From the NCBI GenBank assembly GCA_964390955.1, contig CAYMKE010000013.1, forward strand, positions 1-25,428: a stretch of DNA of 25,428 nucleotides. The letters are read 5' to 3'. The notes below the pieces were generated by a model that worked only from the letters and a program-made list of their open reading frames with translations, had not been told where the DNA came from and searched no databases. This document shows positions 17,973 to 25,428 of the stretch, one piece after another (positions within the stretch are counted from its first letter, which is position 1; every line of letters begins with the position of its first letter). Position numbers and translations under genes: made by a program. Source of the stretch: CAYMKE01 sp964390955 (GTDB lineage Bacteria > Bacteroidota > Bacteroidia > Bacteroidales > JBBRXJ01).

Positions 17973-19403
17973 ATGCACAAAAAGGTTTGGAATAATTGCC
18001 TGAAAATCATAAAAGATAATGTTCCCTCCATTAGTTATAAAACTTGGTTCGAACCTATTGTACCGCTAAAGCTTGAAAAAAAAATATTAACGATTCAGGT
18101 TCCCAGTCCATTTTTCTATGAATACCTTGAAGAACAATACATTGATTTATTAAAAAAGACCATTCGTAAAGAATTGGGTAGTGATGCCAAACTGGAATAT
18201 AATGTGGTAGTAGAAAATAATTATTATACCGACCAGCGTCCATATACTGTAAAATTCCCGACAAAAAACAACAAGCACTATCAAAACCGTCCTGTCTCTT
18301 TACCTCCCATACAGGATAATGGTGAAGATACTGCCATTAAAAATCCATTTGTTATCCCCGGAATAAAAAAATTAAATATAGACCCCAGATTAAATCCTCA
18401 AAACACATTTAACAATTTTATAGAAGGAGAATGCAATAGATTAGCACGAGCTGCGGGTTTAGCAATAGGAGACAATCCTGGAGGAACTGCCTTCAACCCA
18501 TTATTTATTTATGGCGGTTCAGGATTAGGCAAAACTCACTTGGCACAAGCCATTGGAATTAAAGCGAAAGAAAAATTTCCTGATAAAATTGTTTTATATG
18601 TTGATGCCAATCATTTTCAAACACAATTTGTTGATTCTGTAAGAAACAATACAAAAAATGATTTCCTGCATTTTTACCAAATGATTGATGTGCTCATCAT
18701 TGATGATATACATGAATTTGCCGGAAAAGAAAAAACACAGGATATCTTTTTTCATATATTTAACCAATTACAACATTCAAAAAAACAACTCGTTCTTACA
18801 TCTGACACACCACCCGTAGAACTAGAAGGAGTAGAACAACGCTTAATATCCAGATTTAAATGGGGATTGGCTGCAGAATTATTACCCCCTGACTTTGAAA
18901 CAAGAATCAATATTCTCAAGAAAAAAATATATAATGACGGAATTGATATGAGCGATGATGTCGTAAAATATATGGCTTCTCATATCACCGAAAACATAAG
19001 GGAATTAGAAGGTTCCCTGATATCTCTCCTTGCGCAATCAACACTTAATAAAAAAGAAATTACAACAGAACTTGCCAAAGAGATAATTGACAAAGTAATA
19101 AAAAATACAAAAAAAGACATTACTATTGAGTTTATTCAAAAAGTAGTATGCAATTATTTCAATGTAGGGCTTGATCTCATAAAATCAAAAACCAGAAAAC
19201 GTGAAATAGTACAGGCCAGGCAAATATCCATGTATTTCTCTAAAAATCTCACAAAAGCATCTTTGACAACCATAGGATCAAAAATTGGAGGAAAAGACCA
19301 TGCCACTGTACTGCATGCATACAAAACAGTCAATAATTTAATGGAAACTGACAAAAAATTCCGCCTCCAAGTGGAGGATATTGAGAAAAAGATCAAATCA
19401 TAA
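17973..19403 (+). CDS. dnaA: Chromosomal replication initiator DnaA
   Basis: A 476-residue protein of normal length that binds DnaA boxes, forms a filament at oriC and melts the duplex. The domains are in the usual order: domain I (about 1-85, VWNNCLKIIKDNV and SYKTWFEPI), a variable linker (about 86-140), AAA+ domain III with Walker A GGSGLGKT (181-188) and Walker B LIIDDIHEF (241-249), the GVEQRLISRFKWGL arginine-finger region (about 286-299), and domain IV with the DNA-binding signature GGKDHATVLHAYK (439-451). ATG start. The gene is bounded by an AT-rich spacer upstream and a strong terminator downstream, so it is probably monocistronic. The neighbours are not dnaN or recF. Confidence 0.98.
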   Translation: MHKKVWNNCLKIIKDNVPSISYKTWFEPIVPLKLEKKILTIQVPSPFFYEYLEEQYIDLLKKTIRKELGSDAKLEYNVVVENNYYTDQRPYTVKFPTKNNKHYQNRPVSLPPIQDNGEDTAIKNPFVIPGIKKLNIDPRLNPQNTFNNFIEGECNRLARAAGLAIGDNPGGTAFNPLFIYGGSGLGKTHLAQAIGIKAKEKFPDKIVLYVDANHFQTQFVDSVRNNTKNDFLHFYQMIDVLIIDDIHEFAGKEKTQDIFFHIFNQLQHSKKQLVLTSDTPPVELEGVEQRLISRFKWGLAAELLPPDFETRINILKKKIYNDGIDMSDDVVKYMASHITENIRELEGSLISLLAQSTLNKKEITTELAKEIIDKVIKNTKKDITIEFIQKVVCNYFNVGLDLIKSKTRKREIVQARQISMYFSKNLTKASLTTIGSKIGGKDHATVLHAYKTVNNLMETDKKFRLQVEDIEKKIKS

Positions 19404-19441
19404 AAAAAGCAGAATTGGTATTACCGATTCTGCTTTTTTTT
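19402..19441 (+). terminator. Intrinsic terminator overlapping the dnaA stop codon
   Basis: Perfect 14-bp arms: AAAAAAAGCAGAAT at 19402-19415 and ATTCTGCTTTTTTT at 19427-19440, with T continuing to 19441. Inside, GGTA (19417-19420) pairs with TACC (19422-19425) and the intervening T-G can wobble, so the helix is almost uninterrupted. The stem begins inside the TAA stop of dnaA (19401-19403). The T-run makes it efficient on the plus strand, and the mirrored A-run could stop minus-strand transcripts too. Confidence 0.9.
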
Positions 19442-19492
19442 ATGAATATATTTATCATGCAATGTTTCCTGCACTAAATAATAATATCTTAT

Positions 19493-20119
19493 ATGATGGA
19501 ACATTTAAACGAACATAAAACCATCATTGCTCCTGCTCAAGGAATTTACAAAGAAAAAGGAAGCAAATTTCTGGCATTTGCTCATCCCGTTAAACAAGAG
19601 ACAGAAATACATACCATACTTCAAAACACTAAAAAAATGCATCATAGCGCAAAACATCATTGTTATGCTTATCAATTAGGCCTTAAGGACATAAAATACA
19701 GAATGAATGATGACGGAGAACCTTCTAATACGGCAGGAAAACCTATTTATAGCCAAATATTAAAAAACCATCTTACCAATATTTTAATCATCGTGGCACG
19801 CTATTTCGGCGGTAAACTCCTGGGGGTAAGTGGACTGATTAATGCTTATAAGACAGCAGCAAAAAACAGCCTGGAACATGCTGAAATCATCACCCAACAA
19901 CATAAAGATATTTATCAAATATTATTCGGTTATGAACATCTGGATACTATCATGAAAATCATTCATAAAGAAAATCCACGAATAATCAACCAAATATTTG
20001 AAAACAATAAAGCATCCATTACTTTATCTATAGACCAAAAGATGACTAAAGAAATGTTAACCCTTTTTAATTCATTGGACTATGCAATAGAGATTAAATA
20101 TTTAAAAACAATTATCTAA
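19493..20119 (+). CDS. YigZ/IMPACT-family protein
   Basis: A 208-residue cytoplasmic protein of the YigZ / IMPACT (UPF0029) family, whose bacterial members have no firmly established biochemical role; the eukaryotic relative IMPACT modulates Gcn2 signalling. The N-terminal domain shows the family motifs KEKGSKFLAFAHPV (about 20-33), HHCYAYQLG, NDDGEPSNTAGKPI (72-85) and RYFGGKLLGVSGLINAYKTA (103-122). The C-terminal ~80 residues form the usual smaller domain. ATG start (a second ATG follows at once). It lies 52 bp after the dnaA terminator and 23 bp before pyrB, so it probably heads a yigZ-pyrB-pyrI transcript. I see no clean promoter in the short gap upstream. Confidence 0.93.
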   Translation: MMEHLNEHKTIIAPAQGIYKEKGSKFLAFAHPVKQETEIHTILQNTKKMHHSAKHHCYAYQLGLKDIKYRMNDDGEPSNTAGKPIYSQILKNHLTNILIIVARYFGGKLLGVSGLINAYKTAAKNSLEHAEIITQQHKDIYQILFGYEHLDTIMKIIHKENPRIINQIFENNKASITLSIDQKMTKEMLTLFNSLDYAIEIKYLKTII

Positions 20120-20142
20120 ATAAATACTAATTATATAAAATA

Positions 20143-21060
20143 ATGTATAGAAAAAATCTTGTTTCTATTAACGACTACTCAAAAGAGGACTATATGAGAC
20201 TCATTGAAGTTGCTGACTACTATGAACAAAATATGAATCAGCATATTCTAAAAGATAAAGTCATTGCCACTTTGTTTTTTGAGCCATCTACCAGAACCCG
20301 GCTTAGCTTTGAATCAGCTATATCCAGATTAGGAGGCAGATATATTGGTTTTTCAGATACACAATCTTCAAGTATTTCAAAGGGGGAGTCATTTAAAGAC
20401 ACGATTAAAACAGTAAATAATTATTGCGACTTACTAATCATGCGGCATCCTCTTGAAGGAAGCGTTCGCTATGCCAGTGAAATCTCGAGGGTTCCTGTGA
20501 TTAATGCCGGAGATGGGGCAAACCAACATCCTACCCAAACATTACTCGACTTATATTCAATACAAAAGACCCAGGGAACATTGGAAAATTTAAATATCCT
20601 AATGGTTGGAGATATGAAATATGGAAGAACTGTACATTCACTGCTTATAGCCCTGGCAAACTATAATACTTCATTTACATTTATTTCACCGGAAGAATTA
20701 AAAATGCCAAAACAATATAAACAACATTTGAAAGATATAGGATTATCTTACAAAGAAGATAATATGTTTGAAGAGAATATTCCTGATGCCGACATCATAT
20801 ATATGACCAGAATTCAAAAAGAAAGATTTACAGACCCAATTGATTACGAAAAAATTAAAAATGCATATGTATTAAAGAACAGCATGTTAAAAAACAGCAA
20901 AAAAAACACAAAAATATTACATCCACTCCCAAGGGTAAATGAAATTAGCAATGATGTTGATGAAAACCCCAAAGCTTATTATTTTGACCAAGCACTCAAC
21001 GGGGTATATATCCGTCAGGCAATTATTAGTGAAATATTGGGTTTGACAAATAATAATTGA
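20143..21060 (+). CDS. pyrB: Aspartate carbamoyltransferase catalytic subunit
   Basis: A 305-residue enzyme that joins carbamoyl phosphate and aspartate to give N-carbamoyl-aspartate, the committed step of pyrimidine synthesis. The carbamoyl-phosphate site STRTR (49-53, FFEPSTRTRLSFE) is intact, as are the Ser/Lys loop (SSSISKGES, about 75-83), RHPLEG (101-106), HPTQT (129-133, GDGANQHPTQTLLDLYS) and the C-terminal HPLPRVNEI loop that binds aspartate. Its regulatory partner pyrI follows with a 4-nt overlap (TTGA), so the two subunits are likely made by coupled translation and assemble as the c6r6 holoenzyme known from E. coli. ATG start. Confidence 0.98.
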   Translation: MYRKNLVSINDYSKEDYMRLIEVADYYEQNMNQHILKDKVIATLFFEPSTRTRLSFESAISRLGGRYIGFSDTQSSSISKGESFKDTIKTVNNYCDLLIMRHPLEGSVRYASEISRVPVINAGDGANQHPTQTLLDLYSIQKTQGTLENLNILMVGDMKYGRTVHSLLIALANYNTSFTFISPEELKMPKQYKQHLKDIGLSYKEDNMFEENIPDADIIYMTRIQKERFTDPIDYEKIKNAYVLKNSMLKNSKKNTKILHPLPRVNEISNDVDENPKAYYFDQALNGVYIRQAIISEILGLTNNN

Positions 21061-21557
21061 AAAAAAAAATTCAGCAATTTAAATTCAAAAAATACGTGAA
21101 AACAAATAAAAAGCAATTAAAAGTAAGCGCTATTCAAAATGGTACCGTCATTGATCATATACCTGCTGACAAATTATTTAAAGTATTATCTATACTTGAT
21201 TTAGGAAATATAGAAACCCAAATGACATTTGGGACAAATTTAGAAAGCAGGAACCACCGAAAAAAAGCAATCCTTAAATTATCTGAAGTATATTTTTATG
21301 GAAGTGATATAAACAAGATAGCACTTGTGGCACCTCATGCAAAATTAAGTATAATAAAAGATTACAAAGTATCGGAAAAACGATTGGTGGAGGTGCCTGA
21401 TTATATTTCTGAAACCGTAAAATGTGTAAATCCGGAATGCATTACAAATCACGAGGAAGTCACAACCCGCTTTAAAATTATCACCAAAAAACCTGTTGCA
21501 TTAAAATGTCATTACTGTGAAAAAATAACCGAAGAAGAACAAATGGTATTTATATAA
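21057..21557 (+). CDS. pyrI: Aspartate carbamoyltransferase regulatory subunit
   Basis: A 166-residue subunit that binds nucleotides (CTP/ATP in E. coli) and regulates PyrB. The N-terminal allosteric domain (about 20-115: VSAIQNGTVIDHIPADKLFKVL) is followed by the zinc domain with four cysteines, Cys123, Cys128, Cys151 and Cys154, in C-x4-C and C-x2-C pairs. The start is TTG at 21057-21059, overlapping the pyrB stop (TGA, 21058-21060); no in-frame ATG occurs before residue 56, so TTG is well supported. The N-terminus is unusually lysine-rich (about 9 Lys in the first 22 residues). No attenuator or leader peptide is visible. Confidence 0.96.
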   Translation: MKKKIQQFKFKKYVKTNKKQLKVSAIQNGTVIDHIPADKLFKVLSILDLGNIETQMTFGTNLESRNHRKKAILKLSEVYFYGSDINKIALVAPHAKLSIIKDYKVSEKRLVEVPDYISETVKCVNPECITNHEEVTTRFKIITKKPVALKCHYCEKITEEEQMVFI

Positions 21558-21572
21558 TGTAATCTAATTTGG

Positions 21573-21594
21573 TTCTACTACCATTTTAGTGGAA
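21573..21594 (+). terminator. Weak hairpin after pyrI, possible terminator
   Basis: TTCTACTA (21573-21580) pairs with TAGTGGAA (21587-21594) over 8 bp with one U-G wobble and a 6-nt loop, 16 nt after the pyrI stop. It is not followed by a clean T-run, so terminator function is only plausible. Confidence 0.35.
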
Positions 21595-21611
21595 GTTGAT
21601 TCTTTGTATCC

Positions 21612-21690
21612 GGAATTCAGAATCAAGAATTCAGAATAGTTTTATTATAAGCTTCTATGATTTTGCTGACCTCTGACTTCTGTCTTCTAA
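21612..21690. repeat. Degenerate MITE-like inverted repeat
   Basis: The 11-bp direct repeat GAATTCAGAAT occurs at 21613-21623 and 21627-21637. About 30 bp further, CTCTGACTTCTGTCTTCT (21671-21688) reads in reverse complement as AGAAGACAGAAGTCAGAG, roughly three-quarters identical to the left repeat. The two form an imperfect inverted pair. Such AGAATTCAG / CTGACTTCTG tracts resemble short dispersed repeats I have seen in Bacteroidota and cyanobacterial intergenic DNA (recollection, not a search). There is no coding capacity. Confidence 0.45.
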
Positions 21691-21938
21691 TAATCCTTTT
21701 TCCACAATAATTGCAGTAGTACCTCTAATTTAAAACTTATTGATTTATAAAAAAGTTAAAAAAAAAAAACGTGTATTGTATTGCTGTCAACGACTTTATT
21801 TTTCTCAACAAAGAGGAAGGCCTTATTTATTCAATGGTACAGATATAAACAAAATATTTATTAATACTAATTCATTAATCAAACGTTAAATTTAAACATG
21901 GTATTTATTTGTTTTTTTATTAGATGATGTTTGTAGCA

Positions 21939-21976
21939 ATTAAAATATTAATTAATATTTGATTAAAATATTAATT
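21939..21976 (+). promoter_or_regulatory. Palindrome and 15-bp direct repeat at the porP/sprF promoter, candidate operator
   Basis: ATTAAAATATTAATT occurs twice, at 21939-21953 and 21962-21976, with a 23-bp period. Between and overlapping them is the perfect 18-bp palindrome AAATATTAATTAATATTT (21943-21960). The second repeat overlaps the TTTG -33 box (21975-21978), where a bound regulator could block or help RNA polymerase. Operator function is inferred; AT-rich DNA produces palindromes more often by chance. Confidence 0.4.
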
Positions 21977-22002
21977 TGTTTTAAAAAAATCTATTATATT
22001 TG
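21975..22002 (+). promoter_or_regulatory. Bacteroidota-type promoter of the porP/sprF-porE pair
   Basis: TTTG (21975-21978), then 16 nt, then TATATTTG (21995-22002), an exact TAnnTTTG -7 box. The spacer is slightly shorter than the usual 17-23 nt. Start of transcription would be near 22007, giving a leader of about 24 nt to the ATG at 22031. Confidence 0.65.
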
Positions 22003-22030
22003 CGAAACTTAAAAAAACACTTATTATAGT

Positions 22031-23071
22031 ATGAGGTTATTATTTCATTACATAAATAAAATAAAGGGTACAAAAATATTTTACTTATTTGTATTGTATT
22101 TTGGATTTCTCTCTGTCAATACATTTAGCCAGGACCTTCATTTCTCTCAATTCTATTTTGCTCCTTATAACCTTAACCCATCAAATAATGGTAATTTTGA
22201 AGGTGACTGGAGATTAATAAACAACATGAGAAGCCAATGGGGGTCAATTTCTCCATATAGCACGATAGCATTGGCTTTTGAACACCAGGTAATGTATAAA
22301 CAAGAGCATTTAACCGCAGGTTTCCATATATTACATGATCGATCTAATTATGCCAGCATGAATGTAAATGGTGCATATTTAGCCGGTGCTTATCATAAAA
22401 ATCTTTTAGGACATCATCTTCATGGGGGCCTCCAGATAGGGTATATTAATGTACATTTTCCAACAGAAAATACTTCTTTCCCTGATCAGTATGATCCTTC
22501 CCAGGGACATTTTAATTCTGACCTTGGGACAGGTGAACCTTTATACAAAGAACAATTCAATTATTTGGATATCAATGTAGGAATAGGATGGGATAAAAAA
22601 ATTGGAAATGCAACGCCCGAAGCAGGAATTGCATTTTTTCATATAAACTTTCCAAAAGGATCTTTTATTAGTGAAAATAACACACTTCCAATCCGTCAGG
22701 TATTTCATGCAGGATCAAGATTAGACATTAAAGAAAAAATATTTGTACATCCCCGTGTTATGTACATGGGCCGTTCAGGAGCATCTGAAATGATCATGGG
22801 AAGTAATTTTGGATTTATATTTGATGAATATTTTCTTGAAAGATCCGTTTTTATAGGCTGGCACTTAAGAGATGGATTTGAAAATTATGACGCTATGATT
22901 TTTTCTGCCGGAATAAATTATGGCAATTGGCTTGCTGCAATTAGTTATGATGTAAATATGTCTGAATTAAAAACAACACAAAATAATCCTGCCGGATTTG
23001 AGTTATCAATTATTTATAGAGCAATTAGTACAAAAATCAAAAAAATAACCATACCCTGTGAAATATACTAA
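22031..23071 (+). CDS. PorP/SprF family type IX secretion membrane protein
   Basis: A 346-residue outer-membrane protein of the PorP/SprF family. The signal peptide (hydrophobic about 16-31, cleavage near NTFSQ/D) is followed by the family signature DLHFSQFYFAPYNLNPSNNG (35-54), then beta-barrel strands with Gly and aromatic residues (GAYLAGAYHKNLLGHHLHGGLQIGY region, WLAAISYDVNMSEL). PorP works with PorK, PorN and PorE in the T9SS; SprF-type paralogues help secrete cargo with type B C-terminal domains and usually sit beside an adhesin gene. No such adhesin is visible here, so I cannot tell core PorP from a SprF-like paralogue. ATG start. It overlaps the next gene by 14 bp, implying a joint transcript. 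Confidence 0.92.
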   Translation: MRLLFHYINKIKGTKIFYLFVLYFGFLSVNTFSQDLHFSQFYFAPYNLNPSNNGNFEGDWRLINNMRSQWGSISPYSTIALAFEHQVMYKQEHLTAGFHILHDRSNYASMNVNGAYLAGAYHKNLLGHHLHGGLQIGYINVHFPTENTSFPDQYDPSQGHFNSDLGTGEPLYKEQFNYLDINVGIGWDKKIGNATPEAGIAFFHINFPKGSFISENNTLPIRQVFHAGSRLDIKEKIFVHPRVMYMGRSGASEMIMGSNFGFIFDEYFLERSVFIGWHLRDGFENYDAMIFSAGINYGNWLAAISYDVNMSELKTTQNNPAGFELSIIYRAISTKIKKITIPCEIY

Positions 23072-25205
23072 ATATTCAAAAATATTAATAAGCTTTATTT
23101 TTATTATCTTTTTTTATGCTGTTAGCTTTGCCCAGGTAACAAATATATCAGCAAATAAACTTTCACTACGCCAATTACAAAAATTCGGCGCTGAAGCGCT
23201 TCGAATGGGTGATCCGTATAAAGCGATTGTATTTTATGAACGCTATTGCGAATTGGACTCCACTGACTATGACATGATGTTGAAACTGGCTAAAATTTAT
23301 CAAAGAACAAGGAACTACAACCAAGCTGAAAAATATTTTAAAAAAGTATATGCAAAAAGTCCTGAAAAACATACAGAAGCTTTGTATGGATATGCTCAAA
23401 TATTAAAAAATAAAGGGAAATATGAACTGGCTATCGAAAAGCTAAAAAAATTTGAAGATGAATACAGAGGATACAAATATAGCCGCAGAAATTTACTAGA
23501 AGAAATAAAAATGCTTAACAACGTTATTGAGCAAATACAAAATCCATTAAATGTAGAAATATTTCACCTTGACACATCAATCAACAGGGCACATATTGAT
23601 TTCAATCCTTTATTATTAAATGATAATAAACTGATATATGGCTCATTAAGAGCAGACACATTGCCAACGATTCAAACCGAACAAGGTGAAAAGATACAAA
23701 AGAGGCCTGTCCGAAAATTTTATCAAGCCAAGAGAACAGGAGAAAATGAATGGACATTTGACGGAGAATTTAATGAACAATTCAACTACCCTAATGCCAA
23801 TACCGGTAACGGATCTTTTTCTCCGGATGGTAAAGAATTTTATTTTGCAAAATGCCAGCCCAATTGGAATAATAAAATGATTTGCCATATTTATGTAAGT
23901 AAAAAAGAAAACAATGGATGGTCTTCACCCGAAAAATTAGGCGCACCTGTAAACATAGAAAATCATTCTTCTACACAACCTACGGTTGGATACATTACAA
24001 AATATCGCAGAAAACATAAAATCCTTTATTTTGTTTCCGACCGGCCTGTAAGAAGCCAGGGAGGATGGGATATATGGTTTAGCATATTTGATACACGCGA
24101 CAGTATTTATAAACGTGTAGATAATGTTGGCGGTAGATATATTAATACAGAAGGAAATGAAATCTCACCTTATTATGACCAAAATTCACGTACGTTATAT
24201 TATAGTTCTGATCATAAATCCCCCTATGGCGGATATGATATTTATAAAATAAGGGGAAGTGGCAGGAGATGGAAAAACAAAGAATATCTAAAATATCCTG
24301 TAAATACCGGTGCTGATGAATCTTATTATTCAATAAACAAATGGAAAAGGGAAGAAGCATTTTTTGCATCGAACAGGGATGGTACTGTAGAATTGTTGCA
24401 TCCTAATTGTTGTGATGATATTTTTTCTGTTTTTTATAAAGATTTCATTAACATTGCTCTAACGGGACAAATATTTGAAGTTCCACCAAGCGCCAATTAC
24501 ATTAAAAAAGACACTTCTCAAAAAACACCATTAAACAACGCACTTGCCGAAGTTTATTATTGGGACGAAACAGATAGTTCCATGACATTCCTTTATTCTG
24601 ATACAACCAATGAAAATGGCGATTATTTTGTACCGCTTGATCCTAATGAAACATACAGAGTACTTTTGAAAAAAGATGGATATTTTTATGAAATGGCGAG
24701 CTTAAATACAAAAGAGATGGAACGTTCTGATACTCTCCATAAAGATGCTTTCCTGTTTAAAATACCAGACGAGCCCATTGTTTACAATATATATTATGAA
24801 TTTGACAGTTCATCGTTAACAGAACAGGCTAAAAATAAAATTGATACAACTATATATAAAATTCTTCATGAAACTCCGGACATTATAGTTGAATTGAGTT
24901 CACACACAGACAGCAAAGGAAGCGACGAATACAATGAAAAATTATCACAAAGAAGAGCACAAAGTGTTGTTGATTATCTCCAGAACAAAGGAATTGATAA
25001 AAAAAGACTTAGAGCCAAAGGATATGGCGAAAGTAAACCTATAGCCACGAATGAAACAGAAGAAGGAAGGGCCAAAAACAGACGTACCGAATTTGAAGTT
25101 ATAGGGTCCACAAATCCATATTCTAAATTAAATATCTCTAAAATGAAAATCATAAAAAAAAACCCTAAAGGAGAAGAAATAAGGGAAAAATCAAAAAACA
25201 GATAA
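23058..25205 (+). CDS. PorE-like T9SS protein: TPR, PD40/WD40-like repeats, CarboxypepD-like domain, OmpA C-terminal domain
   Basis: A 715-residue exported protein. In order: a signal peptide (about 8-25, ending SFAQ), tetratricopeptide repeats (about 35-150: ALRMGDPYKAIVFYERYCEL, LAKIYQRTRNYNQAEKYFKK, YAQILKNKGKYELAIEKLKK), a PD40/WD40-like propeller (about 175-460, with FSPDGKEFYFAK, VSDRPVRSQGGWDIW and YYSSDHKSPYGGYDIYKI), a carboxypeptidase-regulatory-like beta domain (about 468-550), and an OmpA C-terminal peptidoglycan-binding domain (about 575-685: YYEFDSSSLTEQA, SSHTDSKGSDEYNEKLSQRRA, KGYGESKP, NRRTEFEV). This is the PorE architecture, linking the T9SS to peptidoglycan. The start is GTG at 23058-23060 inside the end of the PorP/SprF gene; the first ATG lies beyond the signal peptide. 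Paralogues share this layout, so PorE itself is likely but unproved. Confidence 0.9.
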   Translation: MKYTKYSKILISFIFIIFFYAVSFAQVTNISANKLSLRQLQKFGAEALRMGDPYKAIVFYERYCELDSTDYDMMLKLAKIYQRTRNYNQAEKYFKKVYAKSPEKHTEALYGYAQILKNKGKYELAIEKLKKFEDEYRGYKYSRRNLLEEIKMLNNVIEQIQNPLNVEIFHLDTSINRAHIDFNPLLLNDNKLIYGSLRADTLPTIQTEQGEKIQKRPVRKFYQAKRTGENEWTFDGEFNEQFNYPNANTGNGSFSPDGKEFYFAKCQPNWNNKMICHIYVSKKENNGWSSPEKLGAPVNIENHSSTQPTVGYITKYRRKHKILYFVSDRPVRSQGGWDIWFSIFDTRDSIYKRVDNVGGRYINTEGNEISPYYDQNSRTLYYSSDHKSPYGGYDIYKIRGSGRRWKNKEYLKYPVNTGADESYYSINKWKREEAFFASNRDGTVELLHPNCCDDIFSVFYKDFINIALTGQIFEVPPSANYIKKDTSQKTPLNNALAEVYYWDETDSSMTFLYSDTTNENGDYFVPLDPNETYRVLLKKDGYFYEMASLNTKEMERSDTLHKDAFLFKIPDEPIVYNIYYEFDSSSLTEQAKNKIDTTIYKILHETPDIIVELSSHTDSKGSDEYNEKLSQRRAQSVVDYLQNKGIDKKRLRAKGYGESKPIATNETEEGRAKNRRTEFEVIGSTNPYSKLNISKMKIIKKNPKGEEIREKSKNR

Positions 25206-25303
25206 TGGAAAAATAGAAATACAAAACAGACTTTAAGTCAACTCATATATAATATAAAATATCACAATTAAAGTACTTAACCCGGATAATTCATGCCATT
25301 AGC

Positions 25304-25428
25304 TTTGTGCAGATGCAAGTCGCCTAAGCCCGAAAACATGGCATTCTATTTACTCACAAAAAAATAATTTTTTAATTGTGTTCGTGAGCTAAAGGTTCAA
25401 GGGCTTAGCAACGAAGCAGATGTGCAAA
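25304..25428. repeat. Complex imperfect inverted repeat at the right window edge
   Basis: Left and right halves mirror each other: TTTG (25304-25307) with the final CAAA, CTAAGCCC (25324-25331) with GGGCTTAG (25401-25408), and TTTACTCAC (25349-25357) with GTGAGCTAAA (25384-25393, one bulged base), around an A/T-rich centre. The distance from the outer end to the CTAAGCCC block is exactly 20 nt in both arms, and the outermost 8 bp pair when G-U wobbles are allowed. No open frame lies in it. It may be the end of a mobile element, a MITE or a structured RNA; the window stops before this can be decided. Confidence 0.55.

Larger units (their letters stand above)
21558..22030. other. 473-bp intergenic region between pyrI and porP/sprF-like gene
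   Basis: No credible gene on either strand. From left to right it holds the weak pyrI hairpin, the MITE-like inverted repeat, an A10 tract near 21760-21769, about 150 bases without anything recognisable (21770-21938), then the palindrome/direct repeat and promoter described separately. Base composition is strongly AT. Confidence 0.7.

Noticed and set aside
20120..20142. Pyrimidine-responsive attenuator or PyrR site before pyrB
   Set aside because: The gap from yigZ is only 23 bp and contains no stem or leader peptide.
25304..25428. Integron attC site
   Set aside because: It is foldable and of suitable length, but the paired ends lack the required AAC / GTT core triplets (RYYYAAC and GTTRRRY), and there is no integrase or cassette gene nearby.
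1..25428. CRISPR array, tRNA or rRNA genes, restriction or toxin-antitoxin systems
   Set aside because: No regularly spaced repeats, no tRNA or rRNA signatures (for example GGTTCGAATCC with matching stems) and no proteins of these kinds were seen on either strand.

Overview
The window is AT-rich DNA from a member of the Bacteroidota (Bacteroidetes). Three things support this. It encodes type IX secretion (T9SS) parts found essentially only in that phylum: SprA, a PorP/SprF-family protein and a PorE-like protein. Several promoters fit the Bacteroidota form (TTTG, then about 19 nt, then TAnnTTTG). The gene order ruvA-sprA-gcvH and the lptD / amidase / MCE neighbourhood are also typical of the phylum. 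I cannot name the genus from the sequence.

Layout. Positions 1-210 hold a strong AT-rich hairpin and, on the minus strand, an apparent C-terminal remnant of a MarC-family membrane protein that touches the end of gcvH. Positions 204-12726 form a minus-strand block, in transcription order pepA, pdxA, a single-domain malic enzyme, ruvA, sprA (2486 codons), then gcvH, which has its own well-formed promoter. The lptD gene (12787-15531, minus) starts back to back with a plus-strand pair: a periplasmic N-acetylmuramoyl-L-alanine amidase and an MCE/MlaD-like protein. Next on the plus strand come dnaA, with a hairpin terminator built over its stop codon, and yigZ-pyrB-pyrI (an IMPACT-family protein and both subunits of aspartate carbamoyltransferase). 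A 473-bp AT-rich spacer follows, with a degenerate MITE-like inverted repeat, an 18-bp palindrome and a promoter. The plus strand then carries the T9SS pair porP/sprF-like and porE-like, overlapping by 14 bp. The last ~125 bp are a complex imperfect inverted repeat running into the window edge.

How the genes work together. Much of the window concerns the cell envelope: SprA is the T9SS outer-membrane translocon, PorP/SprF and PorE are T9SS accessory parts (PorE-type proteins link it to peptidoglycan), LptD inserts LPS, the amidase trims peptidoglycan, and MCE proteins handle lipid transport between membranes. The rest is housekeeping: replication initiation (dnaA), Holliday-junction processing (ruvA), pyrimidine synthesis (pyrBI), vitamin B6 synthesis (pdxA), glycine cleavage (gcvH), C4 metabolism (malic enzyme) and peptide turnover (pepA).

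I found no clearly new multigene system. The items most worth a second look are the MarC remnant beside gcvH, the malic enzyme that stops where a phosphotransacetylase-like domain usually follows, the palindrome/direct-repeat array at the porP/sprF promoter, the porP-porE pair without a neighbouring adhesin, and the inverted repeat at the right edge.
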